Part shown: one piece after another, positions 13,401 to 24,887 of the stretch
Layout of the letters: each line of letters starts with the position of its first letter
Position numbering within the stretch: the first letter of the stretch is position 1
From: Pomacea canaliculata
Taxonomy: Eukaryota; Mollusca; Gastropoda; Architaenioglossa; Ampullariidae
DNA length: 64,000 nt
Reading direction: 5' to 3'
Assembly (NCBI RefSeq): GCF_003073045.1
Contig: NC_037602.1
Location: 13,705,731-13,769,730, forward strand
Program-made: the position numbers and the translations under genes
The notes under the pieces: generated by a model
What the model was told of the DNA's origin: nothing
Seen by the model: only the letters and a program-made list of their open reading frames with translations
Database searches by the model: none

Positions 13401-16400
13401 TGTGTTTGCGACAGCTCATGATCGCTGCTCTTGCACTTGAGGGTGTTGTAGTAGCAGGTAGGTGGCTTCTTACAAACGCTGCAGCGTGCAAATTCTTCTG
13501 GTGATCTACGTAGTTAATTGCACTACAAATTGTTGTATACGACACAGTGCCTGGGCAGTTCAGTGTCAACGTTTGTAAGTACCGTTGTACCTGTCATGCT
13601 ACGCTAGATAAAAGAAATACCTAATACATGTCTTTCGGTTTCGTTCTATAAGCTGTAGAATAATTATTGTACCCATATCAAGGGCGTCCACGCCCGGTGA
13701 TCTGAGGCCAGTGTTGTTGCTCCGCTGACAGTCGACTGGTAAAGGCTGTATATCGAAGTTCGGACGCCACAGGTCGAATGGTTCATGAGAGATCGATTGA
13801 TTTGGCAGCGTTAAATAAGAACGACTAAAGACTCTAGGGTCAGCGCGGTGCACCAGGAATTCGAATCGTGTCGTGCTTAGCGGAGGGGCACGTGGGAAGT
13901 GAGGGAGGGCAAGGTGCTGGAAGCGGAATGAAGCGTCTTCCTGGCTTGACGGTTGACCGGATGCACTCTGCAATGTGCGGGCTCTAACTGGCCACATGCA
14001 TAACAAAGTTATCACTGAAACAGATTCTATCCATTTGGAAACTTCGAACTTCTCTGTTTAACGAACGCTCAATAGTTCGCTAAATCTGAGTTGGTAATCG
14101 CTTATGCTAAGTGTGCTTAGCATGCTTGTAGATTTCAAGCTTTGGTATAGATGGGTGTCCGAGTGTTTATTAATTATTGGGTCCCGAGAGTTGAGCGAGT
14201 AAAAACAAACTTGTAATTATGTGGGTTGAAGAGAATTGCTTCATGTTTAGTTGTTGCGAGAGGCTTTAGTCGTAGACTTGGTGGATGGACTAGGCTTACT
14301 GTCCGTTTGCAAAAATGGTAGGACAGGCGGACTGAAATGACCCTACCCTGCCCTCATCTCAAAGATTTTCGTCACATCGCATTTCAGTGACAGAATATCT
14401 GCTCTGCACATATCTGAATGTGGTGTCGAAAGCTATAGACCACCATTGCAGAATGGTCGTGCTGGCTATAGAGTTCGCTATACCGGTTGCGCTACATTCG
14501 ACAATCCGCTATGATGGAGGAGTTATCGAGGACGCGACGGGTGGGTGGGAAGTTACCAATGCATGGTAGTAGAGAAGAATTACGGAATTGTTTCCTGGAC
14601 GAAAAGGCTACTAAAGTTTGCCGGCAAGTGTGCGTTAGGAACGACATGCCATCCTTTCGCGGCAGGCAGCGGACAACCCCTTGTTCCTCCAACCAGCCAT
14701 CACCAGGTCGCAGACAAACTGTGGTAAAAAGCCGGGCTTCGATAGGATGCGCTATATTCCAGTTTCGAGAATAGGTATCTGTGTTTTGTTTAGGGGGACT
14801 TGCCTGCTGCCCCCTGGTCTACATATTCGCCAATGTAGATTCATCAAGTAAAGTTAGAAGCAGCTGTTTTCTCGTTCAACCAGTCCGCTGCAACTCTGTG
14901 GAATTTGGGGAAACTTTGCGCTTGTACAAGGTCGTGAGTGGTTTTGACAGGAGCAAAAACTATGCAGTGTGTATAAACACCTAATCTTGGCCACAGGCGA
15001 GGTGTTCATTATTCAAAGGTGCGTGTCCTATCCACTTTGCCGCCGCTGCTCGGCTGCCATCTGAAGTTTCCTTTCTGCTCCTCTTGAATAGCGCTGTTGC
15101 GGTACGTGGTTATTAAGCTGTAAATCATGAGGCTTGTTTTTTGCGAGGGTTTTTTGTTCTCTTCTGTATATACTATAGTAGAAGAGTGTGTATTAATTGA
15201 GTGAAATAATAGTGTTTTCCTTTCTCATCTTAACTTCACTGCGCGCACACAAGACATACACGTCACAACAACGAAGAGAAGATGGATTCCGAACTATATG
15301 TTGTTTGTCAGATTGGTAAATTTCCATGTTCTGTGATCTGTATTATTCGTAGCTTCGTTTTGTTTATTTTCGGTTATTATCCTTATAAATTTATAAGTGA
15401 TGTCGCGGCGTCACCGTCTATCTCTAGACGGTGTCCCCTGATGCCGCACTCCGTACAGTTTGTGGACTGTGTCGTGCCAGGTAATTCTTGTGACAGCCGG
15501 CGACCGGTCGCAGAACACGGCGGATTTAAGACCAGAATAACATTGGAGAATTAGTGACCGATGGGGATTTATTTGGTGCTACTGTTGTTTCTCGTGGTTA
15601 GAGGGTTGTGCTGCCTGTGTCTGGTGTAGAAGGGAGGGACGGTCAGGTGTGTGTCTTTCTGATTGCACATTGCTGAACCTTCGTCGGTGCTGCGTTGGAG
15701 GTGATTCGGTAATGATTATATTACATTGGAACTGGCAGGTGGCTTAGCAAATCATCGAGATACTTTTCCTGAACGGGAATAATTAATACACGCTAATTGG
15801 AGCATCACCTACTTACACTAGTTTGATTTTTGTCTAACCTGAAGTAAATTCTCTACGCACTGTATATATGATTAAATGCGTTGTTGGCTTCTCGCGTCTT
15901 CAAATTTCACATCATTCGGTGTTATTAGCTGTCTGATAGTAATAGGATTTCTAATAAGCATATTGCTCTTCTTAAGTGGTTATTTGCTGTATTTATTTTG
16001 TCACTGATAAAATTAGCAAACTTTTAAATGTTGGCATTATTCTTATAGCAGTTAATTTTATCACACCTACCCAGAAATTCGGTGTTGACTTGATTTGAAA
16101 TCACTTTCCTGGCACAGGTCGACGTGCCGACGCAGGCTTGGAGTTATCGCCCCGGTGCGTATCTATCGTACTTTTGACGTGATAGCCAGGTAACATTGTC
16201 ATATTGTGATTTAGGTTTTTTTTTTGTGAGGAATTTCACGGATCAGGACAGCAGAATCGTGATAGGTTTTTGAGGTAAGCTAACGTCACGTACATAACAA
16301 CAATTAGTAATTGGCGGCTCGATCTGTAGTAAAATTCACCGGCGAATAATTATAATCAAAGCGGGTAAACATCAAGCATGGAAGGAAAAAAATACACACG

Positions 16401-19400
16401 AATGTCAACAAAAAAAAGTATTTCTCAGCTGTTAAACAGCCTGCGAATTCCATGTAAACAATAAGGCAGGAGCTATTGTGTTGCAGGAATTATAACAAGT
16501 AACCAAGTGATGCATTTGTGTATAAACTCGTTATAACCTTTTATCTCTGGATATGCTGTCACATTTATTAATGTAAAACCATCGTTTTGGATACACAATG
16601 CAGACAGCTAGTTGGAAAAGCACTGTGGAATGATGGCAACGCATGCTATGACGGTGTATCTTACTCGCCCACGCGGCTAGAAAAGTGTAGTGTTAAGTAG
16701 ACTATTGTTTACATGCTTTGATCACATAGCAACTGTAGTAAGGAAAATGTATTTTCCATGTAGTAGACACGAGTGTCATTACATGCATTTGGTTTGCTGA
16801 GTCCGTTACTACAGAACCTATCATGGAAGTGTATAGGTGGATCTGCTTGTCTTTCCTCAAAGACAACTGCTAATCTTGCGAAAGTGACTCAGTGTTAGTC
16901 TGGCGAGCTAAAACAGAATTGCAAAACCGAAGTTGTACCTAATGCTCGTTTAGGTTCGAGTACCGGGAAGACGGGGAATCTCTGCAGCAGATACCCGTGG
17001 CTATGTCGTAGCCCGTGTCCAGATACATAAATAGGATCAAGCCGATGACGTGTATCTTGTAAAGGCCTGTGAGACCAACGCTCTGTCCAGCACGCGCTTT
17101 CCTGCTCTTCTGAACATAATCGGTATCGCAACGTCGGGTGGCTGCATGGGAGGGAGACAGTTGGTTCTACGACAAAGACGTTGGTCGTCGTCACCTAGTT
17201 GGATCGGTGTAGCGGAGTTATCAAACTCCCCGGAACGTGCGGTCCATCCTCAATAACGTTTTATCTGACATGAAAATTCTTAGAGTCATTATTATAGCTA
17301 CAATGTCTGAGACAGTCTTGCTTCATGGTAAAGCTGGGAAATGTTCACACACCATGAAGATATCTTTTTTAATGTTTCAAATGTTGGACACAATTTGGCG
17401 AAGCAATTTCAGACCAACCAGTCTGTTGTGATGACTGCTGGAGTAGCAGAATGAGGCAAAAATTGTCTTGTCATATTTCCCCTAAACGTGTCTTGGTTTC
17501 TTAAGTTTCATTTTGCCTTTTCCCCAGCAATATAGGGGAGTCTCGTGGTGCAACAGTTAGGGGCTGTCAGCAATACATTCATTCATGATTGGCTGTCCTG
17601 GGTTCAGATCTTGTCTTGGGCAAACTGCTTTTTCTTTGCATGTGACATCTGTTTATAGCGCTGGCCTTTGCGGTCTATATACGCTAACGCTCGTGTAAAA
17701 CACTACCTCCCCCATCTACGTCTCAGCAATATGGGAACTTTGTATTGACCATAATAAAATCACCAAAATCCCGGAAAATAGAGATGCAAATTAATATTAT
17801 TGCTTCAGGTTATCACAGGGCTCTGGTATTTAAGAGTGTGTTTTTCCTATTTTTTTTACATGTATCCTAAACCAAAACATATTTTTTTGTTTAGAATAAT
17901 GATCAAACTAAAATGTTGGTGTTCACAAGGACTAAGGATGTGTATTCTCTCCAGAAGTGATGGTGATTTGATTAGTAATTCAGAATCGTGAAACATGAGA
18001 TCTGAGAGAACAAGAGAAGGGGAAGAGGGAGTGTATGTATAGTATGTGTGTTTGCAAGCAATGTAGGCTAAGGCATGATAGTCGGACTTATGAGAGCATA
18101 CCTCGATGAAGTGAAGATAGTGTTCCAAAGCTGCTTAAGTTCTCTTGAAGTCGCCAAGCTGCAGCCCATAATTAGACACATTGGTGTTAAATGGTGTGAT
18201 TAGTGTTCACAAGAGTTTCGTGAGGAGTCATCTCAGGCAAAAATATATCATCAGATGGTTCTACACCTGATGATATACTATAATAACCTGTATATAGACA
18301 CATAACAAAGCAGACTCTGATAGTTATAAGTATAAGATGGAAATCGTATTTGGTGATACAGCTTAAATACACTTGTATGCGAATACTTGAGATCCTATCA
18401 AAATCCCGTCACTTGTTTCGTTGAAGAGTCAGGCTCATAATCAGAAAAGAGGAAATAAATTGCTAAAACTGGCTAGTTTGCTAACAATACTGTGACAGTG
18501 AAGAAGCGGAAGAAAAGCTGGAATAGTAAACTGAATTTGATAGTTCGTTACATCAAAAGACCAACTCAGCAAGGTAATTTTTTTTTCATGTTTCCATTAA
18601 ATGTCAGCATGAGGTCTGCAGCAATTGTGCAGTTATTTTAGCTGTATTTCCTTTTACAGTACATGATGTATTTGTGTTTTTCCTCACAGGTTTCCTTTTA
18701 GTTCATGACTAATTGGATTTTTAATTTTTGAGATTCAGCATCTTAAAACCTATTCCAGATAATCAAAGTTATTACTGCTGGTCTGCTCTGAAATTGCTAC
18801 TGTAATTTATTTTTTATTAATGTTGAAGATGAAGTGTTTAATTTTGATGGTTGCAGAGTTGGTGATTATATTTTATGCGTGAATACGAACTGAACTCACC
18901 GGCCAGCTCGAAGGACGTGTGCAGCAGGTGTTTCGTCTACTTCCAAGGGGCCTGGTCAAGCTGCTGGTCAGCACTCAAGCCCCAGCAACAGCTGGTAATA
19001 GCAGTGAGATGCCTTCCTTTCATCTGTTTAGTTTTAGCAGTCACAGATGCTTGCATGCATCCACATACAAATACACAAAGAATTTTTTGACACAAAGTAT
19101 AAACAATTTGTGATGTAAATATTTGTGAAATACTAGCATGTGATTTTACATTATGGTCATTTGCCAGAAGATATTTTGTCCTTTTCTCATCAGTATACTT
19201 CAGACACTGGCTTAAGATATTAAATTGAATAATCTAAACTGACACTCATTCTCCATTTTTTATGTTCCTTTCTGTGATACTTCATAATAAGTTACAACCA
19301 AAGGCCTATATTCCAGTAGCTTTATGTTCACAAATTCCCTGTCCTCCATCAGCTTTGATATGAATTGTTTGAAGTGTACTTTCGGCTTGCAGAAAACAGA

Positions 19401-22400
19401 AAAGTAATTGTGAATTGTGTTTTTTTATTCCATTTTCTTACAGTCGCTGAGCCAGCAGGGGGCCTTCTTTCACCTAGACAAAGTGGCACAGTAAGAGTAT
19501 CTCCCCTCCCCTTCGCATCAGCAAGTGCTGATAACTCATCCATTCCAGTTACTTCCCCTGCATCTGACCGTGCTGTATCTGCAGTAACAAACTCAGCACA
19601 GACTCCTTGTGCTGCTGTAGCATCTGAAGAAGAAGACACAGAAGACATGTCAGGTAGCCCTTTTAGACTTTCAAAAGCCCTGAGCCCTCGTGGTGGGACT
19701 ATGCCTTTTGAAGCTCCAAAACCAACCCCTAGGCAGAAGGTTACAGTGCCAACACCTGCAGCAAAGGTTCAGAGTGACCTTAGCAAGGATGAAGGAAATG
19801 CCAATGCTGTTGCCTCCACTAGAAAAGCTGATTTTGTGACGACTGCTGCACGGCGACCATCTGCCAGGGATGAAGATCTTCCTGAGACACCCGAAGTTTT
19901 TCCTTCCCAGATAAAAGCTACAGAGAATGTAGTCCCAATGTCAACAGAAGAAACTATGCTTTCAGAACAGTACATTTCCAGCACTGTCTCCATTATGAAT
20001 GCTGCTCGCCATCCTTCTGGTGTTGACATTCCTCGAGAAGAAGTCCTACCTGTGTTTGCAGAGGCAGCAAAGAAGTTGCCTCCAACACCTGTGCCAAGAA
20101 GTAAAGTTGGAAGTCCTCCCAAAAGGCAGGAAAATGACCAAGAGGAGATAACTTTGTCAAACTTGACCAGCTCATATGCCGAAAGAGAAGTGGGCGCACC
20201 AGTGAGGGAAGAGATAGTCACATGTAAACCTGTCATCTATTCTGATAATACACAAGATACCTTCGCCTCCCAAGGTCCCACCTCCAGTTGCTCCCAAACC
20301 CAGCCGCGTATCAGACTTACCTGTTTTTGGTGCTCATACAAATGATGGTGTAGTAGAGGTGCTCTCTCCCACATTTGTGTCACCAAGGCTGATCGAGTTT
20401 GTAGATCCTTCTGTTGCTTCTCCAGAGGAGCAGCTGAAATGTCGCAAGTTTGTATCATCAGCAGCACGCATGTTTGAAGAGAAAGCAACAGAAAAACCAG
20501 TCCATAACATGACTAAAGCCATCAGGTCTTCATTGCCCATCACTTCTGTTATCCAGACCTTCAGTAAGGAGGGAGAGGTAGAGGCACATGGTGGCAAGCC
20601 TATCAATAGGGCCCTCATGCCAGACAGAGAAAAGCGAAAAAGCACACCACTGTTTACTGCAGTCACATCTGCTGGGTTAACAAAACCTGCAAGCTTGTCT
20701 CCACTTAAAGACGTTCCAACGTCTAACAGGGTAGGTGATGCAAAGCGTGCGTTGGCCCAGAAGGTGGTGGAGAACAGTCCACCAGAAAGGACCCCTCGAA
20801 TCAACTCAGCCCTTCAGCCAAGACGTCTCTGTTGAAACAGGATTGGCAAGAAGAGCAGCATGTGACGTCTCCACCTCATGTTGGTAAGGCTGAAAACTTT
20901 GATTTGTCTTTTAAACCGCCTTCACATTCTTCCATTCACTTTGTGCACACTGGTGATTCACATGAGCACTTCCCTTCTTTATTTACTACAGCACAAGAAG
21001 CCACAGAGGATGGCAAACAACCTAAAATGGTTTTCTCATCCAGTTCTTTGCATCATTGTGATAAAAAAAGCGATTCTTCCTCCTCAAGCTCTTCCAGTAA
21101 ATCTAGGGGGATCAGATGTGTTAGATTCAACCATAAGAAAGTTTGATGATCTTTTGTCGGACAAGCTTGAGGAAGAACACCTCACAGTGTCCAACAGTGT
21201 CTCTCTAGACCTTGAATCATGGAATGCTACTCGAGAAGCTGCAAGAAGGAAGGGTAAAAAGGAAGTTACAGAGAGACAAGATTTTGGTTTACTTGCCTCA
21301 GAGACAAAGGACATAGTGAATTCACAGCCTGCAGAACAGAAAGATGTTGCAATTAGCAACACTGATGAGATTTCTTCAAATGGAATTTCTCAGATGTCAC
21401 CAACATTTAAGAAAGCAAATACAGAAATACATGATGCTTTCGCAGATGTTCATAGCAACTCAGTGACACAAGACTTGCACCAAGAGTCACAGGTAACAAA
21501 AGAAGATGATGCCAAAGATATTATCTACAGAGTTGTGAAGGTAGAAATACATCAGTGTCCTGAAACACTAAGTGATTTGACACTTCAAAGAACAGTCAAA
21601 ACAGATGAGCCACAACAAAAAATGTCATCTCTAGGTGATGGAGATGCCAAAGATTATCCTGATCAAAAAATTTCAACAATAATAAATGATAAAAAAGATC
21701 AAGATGTTGACTCAAATGAGCTTGAAGCTGTCTCAGAGCAACTTTATGAACAGCATGCTTCAGCTTTAGTGGAGAGTGTTCTGAAGCATGCGTTGAGCGA
21801 TGTAGCCTCTAAAAAGACCAAAGATGTGAACAATGTTGATACTTCTCTTGCTTCACCTTCTCTGCCAGAAGAGGAACCTCCACCTCTGCCGGGTGCTCCA
21901 CCTCCCCCACTCATTTTGCGAGATCCAGCAAATGTTCTCATCACTGCAGCAGATTTAGAAGAAATACTCCAGTCATCCAACAGTGAACAGATACCACTAT
22001 CAGAGGTGGACAGAGACTTCACAGAGTTTGACAGATCTCCTCGGTCTAATCAGCCAGTAAGTGATACCTGTCTGAGGACTCAGGTGTGCTAGATGAGGAG
22101 GATTCACCACACAAGCAATGTGGATTCTTCAACATTTGAGTTAGTGATGACACCGGACGAGGTCATTGCTTCAGTGGTGCCCTCTGGAGGAATCAGTGCC
22201 ATCTTCATATCAGATAAGGCAGCAGCACTCCTCTGTGCCTGGCGTTGCTGATTTAAGTGGTGCCAATGCTAGCAAAGATGTATCAGACTTTTTGGTTGAC
22301 AGTGTTGTTGATGTTCACACGGATTTCAGTTTGAGTGCACCGCAAATGTCAGCTCACTGTGGATATGTCTTTGTCACAAATTTCACCATCATCACAAAGC

Positions 22401-24887
22401 ACTGTCACAGGCACTTCTCAGGAAGCAGCCCATTTGTCTTACTCTTCAAATTCTGAAATTTCCAATTTGCAGGATTCCCACTTCCCAAAATGCTCTTCAG
22501 TTCCTCACCAGGTCCTGGAGGTGGTGTCCCCTGGTGGAGCCAGTACAACTGGTAAAGGTGTTGAAATTGATACAAAGGACTTGTGTAAGTCTCCTAGCAC
22601 TGAAAGGTACACAGGGGACCTAACACAGAGTTCCTGTTTAAATGACAACATGAGGAGTAATGCAGTTCAGTGTGATCAGGTATGCGACGTCAATTCCACA
22701 GTAGCAGATAATGAATCTTTCAGCATATCTGGCACAGCTTCACCACATAAACCTGACATATCTTCCAATCAGAAGCAAGCTGAAGGAGCTCAGCAAGACA
22801 AAAGAAGACTTTGTGGAAATTATTAGTCCGCGAACTTTGTATTTTCTGGATCCAAGTGGCAGTCTCTTTCTCCAGTGTCCTGCCTCATCTCCAGTTTCTC
22901 TCAGCACCTCCATGTTGTGGCAAGTGTCCTCCTTACACCCACAGCAGCTGCTAGATCTGGTTGCTAAGGGCAACGAGGAACTAACTTCTGCACAACTGCC
23001 TTCCTCATTGGAGCTGAAGCTTGTAGCTGCCCAGAGTTTGGATGGTGGAGTGTTAAATGTGGATGTAACACAGCGGGAAGATTACTTTGTGCAGGTGAGT
23101 TAGTGAAATCTGCTTACTTGTTTGTTAATTTGCTTGGAAAATCTAGACAGCTGGACTCTTGTAACTAATAACTTGCACTATGGTTGCTTTTTGTCTGGGC
23201 AATGACAAGTGACTGTGACATGATTCAGTTAATATTTCAAAGTATATATTAATCACTTTGGCTTCTCCTGTAGGTGACCAAAGTCAAAAGTGTGAATAGC
23301 ACTGTGCAGGAGGGAGATGTGTTGCTGTCAGTTGATGGTCAAAGTTTAAGGCACAAGAGACCAGCGCAAGTCTTTGCAGTTCTGGAGGACACCCATCCCA
23401 AGAGTGTTGTTTTGATTGCCCGAGGCCTCAAGCTCAAGCTGCTTAGCGTTTCAGAAACAGGTAAAGCATTTGTTATTCACTCGATTTGGATAAAATTATT
23501 GGAGGCTTGTGTTGTGAACTTTTAACTGCATTTGATGTCTCACTATCTGTTGCATTGTTGTCATTGATTGTTTCCAGGTCTGTAAAGAACACAATACTAT
23601 CTCTACCTATAAACATCTTTGTCATGAATTCCATTTAAAACTTGCTATGCAGGAGTTTTTACAGCCTTTTGTCCACAAATTGACATGAAGCATAAAGCAT
23701 GATTCTGCATCATCTTAAAATCAGTGCTTAGACTTACTTTTATGTGACTTTTATGTGCAGTGTTACTGTTGTCATCCGTGTATTTAGAACATTTCATTGA
23801 AGAACTATTTATTTGCAGGTTCTGAGGAGAAAAAAACAACACCACCATCCAAGCCACCATCTGGCACAGAGCTCATGGCATCTGGAGTGTTTGAAGTTGT
23901 TATGATCAAAGGACCCACAGGAGTTGGCTTCTGTTTAGAGGGAGGAAAAGCATCACCTCTAGGAGACCTTCCTATAGTCATTAAACGCATCTTCAAAGGT
24001 CAGTTTCTGTTGTTTCAATAAATGTGTGAGAGAGAGTAGTTTTTTTGTCATTTGTTCTTGTTTCATTTTCCATAGCCAGTTTGAAGGCCTGCAAGGCCAA
24101 AATAGAATGAGAAATGTTCATAGGTGTTAAAAAATATTATGGCCTACAAATAATCTGCTTGCTTTTATAAAGGCAGATGCTTTTAACTTAAACTTATTGA
24201 CTTGATATTGTACGTTCATAGTGATTCACTGTTGCAAAGTGGTTAGATGTCATGGAGAATGATAAAATGATTGTCAAATGGAATTAAGGTACTATTGTCA
24301 AATCAGTATCTAAGGTAAAAATACTGCTCTCTGACCATTTAGAGACTTACATAAGATAAACAGTTCTTGGTTGTTTTTTTCTGCATGTGATCTTTATTGG
24401 ACTCTCACCTTTCAGGTACATCTATTTGCCCTCTTTTACATAGATTTACTACCTAAAACTAAAAAACGCTTTTTAGAATTATGTTTGTATTTGAAGATAA
24501 TTATTTATTTACATGGTATATGTTGGTCATATTTGTCTCATTCCTAGTTATTAGACACAGTTATTTAAGTTGTACATGCCTGGGACATAACAGATGTATC
24601 CATCATTCAGCTTTGTAGGATGTTTAGGGAGAAAATCCAGTGCTCCTTGTGAGTTGAAGCAGATATTGATATATTTTAGTGTTTTTATCACGGTAAAACG
24701 TCACTGAAAAACTTTTTTTTTTAATCACTCAGGAGGTCCAGCTGAAAAGTGTGGTCAGTTGAAGGTGAAGGATGAAATACTGGCTGTGAATGGTGTGGAC
24801 TTTACAGAAATGAGACACTACGAAGCTTGGAATCATCTGAAGTTCCTTGAGGATGGGGAAGTTCACATCAAGATTAGGCGCCATTGA
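1836..24887 (+). CDS. Multi-PDZ scaffold protein, pro-interleukin-16 / PDZD2-like (partial at 5' end)
   Basis: Supported exons are 1836-6018 (broken by a gap), 18907-18994, 19444-23094, 23274-23460, 23819-23998 and 24733-24887. Join phases agree from 18907 onward. At least four PDZ domains are visible: a C-terminal half at the start (GDRLVACNGQSLKG), a C-terminal fragment at 18907, a third across 23000-23460 (GDVLLSVDGQSLRH) and a last one from 23890 to the stop. The last has GVGFCLEGGKASPLGD, then RIFKG, GDEILAVNG-like and EAWNHLK elements, in the order typical of the final PDZ of IL-16 and PDZD2. Long acidic Ser/Pro-rich linkers separate the domains. The protein is probably a cytoplasmic scaffold; whether it yields a secreted C-terminal fragment, as vertebrate IL-16 does, is unknown. 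The 5' end is outside the window or unrecognised. Several frame breaks occur, most likely sequencing indels; a decayed gene is the alternative. Confidence 0.75.
4432..4531. other. Assembly gap of exactly 100 N
   Basis: A run of 100 N, the conventional placeholder for a gap of unknown size. The sequence on its right repeats the sequence on its left (3488-4431 and 4532-5484), so the two contig ends probably overlap and the gap may be artificial. Confidence 0.95.
4532..5484 (+). repeat. Noisy second copy of 3488-4431 across the gap
   Basis: The sequence follows the left flank of the gap block by block, with many single-base insertions, deletions and substitutions. Shared landmarks include AAATTGCAGATACGGT (left 3550, right 4574), AGGTGTCAGCGG (right 4780), GGTATTAGCGG (right 5038), CGCAGCAGTCGCTGA (right 5346) and ATGAACATGACTCA (right 5415). 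Reading frame is lost throughout the right copy. This is most simply an unpolished read end or haplotig that was not merged; a true tandem duplication with decay is possible but less likely, because gap and copy boundaries coincide. Confidence 0.85.
5485..6018 (+). CDS. Probable 3' end of the first large PDZ-gene exon (frame-broken)
   Basis: Beyond the duplicated part, the sequence stays GC-rich and protein-like in short pieces in different frames (for example SSTTASKSTRGR and VKRYKVNVLSDGG). It ends at a strong donor, CCTGCG|GTGAGT, at 6018/6019. It probably completes the exon that starts at 1836, but indels prevent a continuous reading frame. Confidence 0.4.
6019..18906. other. Long intron-like region of the PDZ gene, about 12.9 kb
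   Basis: No convincing exon of the PDZ gene is seen, although the first half of the PDZ domain that ends at 18907-18994 must be encoded somewhere before it. Contents noted: a SINE at 17534-17723; short GT/CA-rich runs near 10390-10460 and 10860-10885; and a minus-strand reading with an XK-related-like membrane motif around 16945-17095. Base usage between about 6 and 17 kb looks unusually even, with few simple repeats compared with the rest of the window. That would fit low-accuracy sequence next to the gap, but this is only an impression. Confidence 0.45.
17534..17723 (+). mobile_element. tRNA-derived SINE, copy 1, with perfect 9-bp target-site duplication
   Basis: The element is flanked by identical CAGCAATAT at 17525-17533 and 17724-17732. 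It starts with a tRNA-like head (GTGGTGCAACAGTTAGGGG as box A region, GGGTTCAGATC as box B region) and continues into a body with CTTTGCATGTGACATCTGTT and AGCGCTGGC. The same body occurs on the minus strand at 51530-51742. The perfect duplication suggests a fairly young insertion, inside the long PDZ-gene intron. Confidence 0.8.
18907..18994 (+). CDS. Exon of the PDZ gene: C-terminal part of a PDZ domain
   Basis: The acceptor is CCGGCCAG at 18899-18906 and the donor CTG|GTAATA is at 18994/18995. The 88-bp exon reads LEGRVQQVFRLLPRGLVKLL, the last helix and strand of a PDZ domain. It ends in phase 1 and the next exon (19444) starts in phase 1, which supports the join. The first half of this PDZ is not found upstream in the window. 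Confidence 0.6.
19444..23094 (+). CDS. Large linker exon of the PDZ gene with many frame changes
   Basis: The acceptor is TTTTCTTACAG before 19444; the donor is GTGCAG|GTGAGT at 23094/23095. The exon encodes a long disordered acidic linker with Ser/Thr/Pro-rich stretches, proline-rich SH3- or EVH1-type ligands (PPKVPPPVAPKPSR near 20265; EEEPPPLPGAPPPPL near 21880) and, at its end, the start of a PDZ domain (LELKLVAAQSL to DYFVQ). The frame changes about eight times, near 20250, 20810, 21100, 22065, 22110, 22200, 22340 and 22770. All pieces lie in the same order, with matching composition and no splice signals between them. The change near 21100 falls in a GGGGG run. This pattern fits unpolished indels; true pseudogenisation is the alternative. 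Confidence 0.65.
23274..23460 (+). CDS. Exon of the PDZ gene: second half of the penultimate PDZ domain
   Basis: The acceptor is CTCCTGTAG and the donor AACAG|GTAAAG. The exon reads VTKVKSVNSTVQEGDVLLSV, then DGQSLRHKRPAQVF and SVVLIARG, a clear PDZ second half with the GD-x-LLSVDG element. It enters in phase 0 from 23094 and leaves in phase 1, matching the next exon. Confidence 0.85.
23819..23998 (+). CDS. Exon of the PDZ gene: first half of the last PDZ domain
   Basis: The acceptor is TATTTGCAG and the donor TTCAAAG|GTCAGT. After a short Lys/Pro linker, the exon encodes FEVVMIKGPTGVGFCLEGGK followed by SPLGDLPIVIKRIFKG. GVGF is the carboxylate-binding loop. The loop with GGKASPLGD and the RIFKG strand match the arrangement in the last PDZ of IL-16 and PDZD2. 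It is symmetric, phase 1 to phase 1. Confidence 0.9.
24733..24887 (+). CDS. Terminal exon of the PDZ gene
   Basis: The acceptor is AATCACTCAG. The exon reads GGPAEKCGQLKVKDEILAVN, then a helix with EAWNHLK and the last strand VHIKIRRH, followed by TGA at 24885-24887. The protein ends only a few residues after the PDZ fold. Confidence 0.9.

Noticed and set aside
13750-13990. Possible tRNA-like or SINE remnant with GATTCGAATTCC on the minus strand
   Set aside because: Only a box-B-like match; no box A, no partner copy and no target-site duplication.
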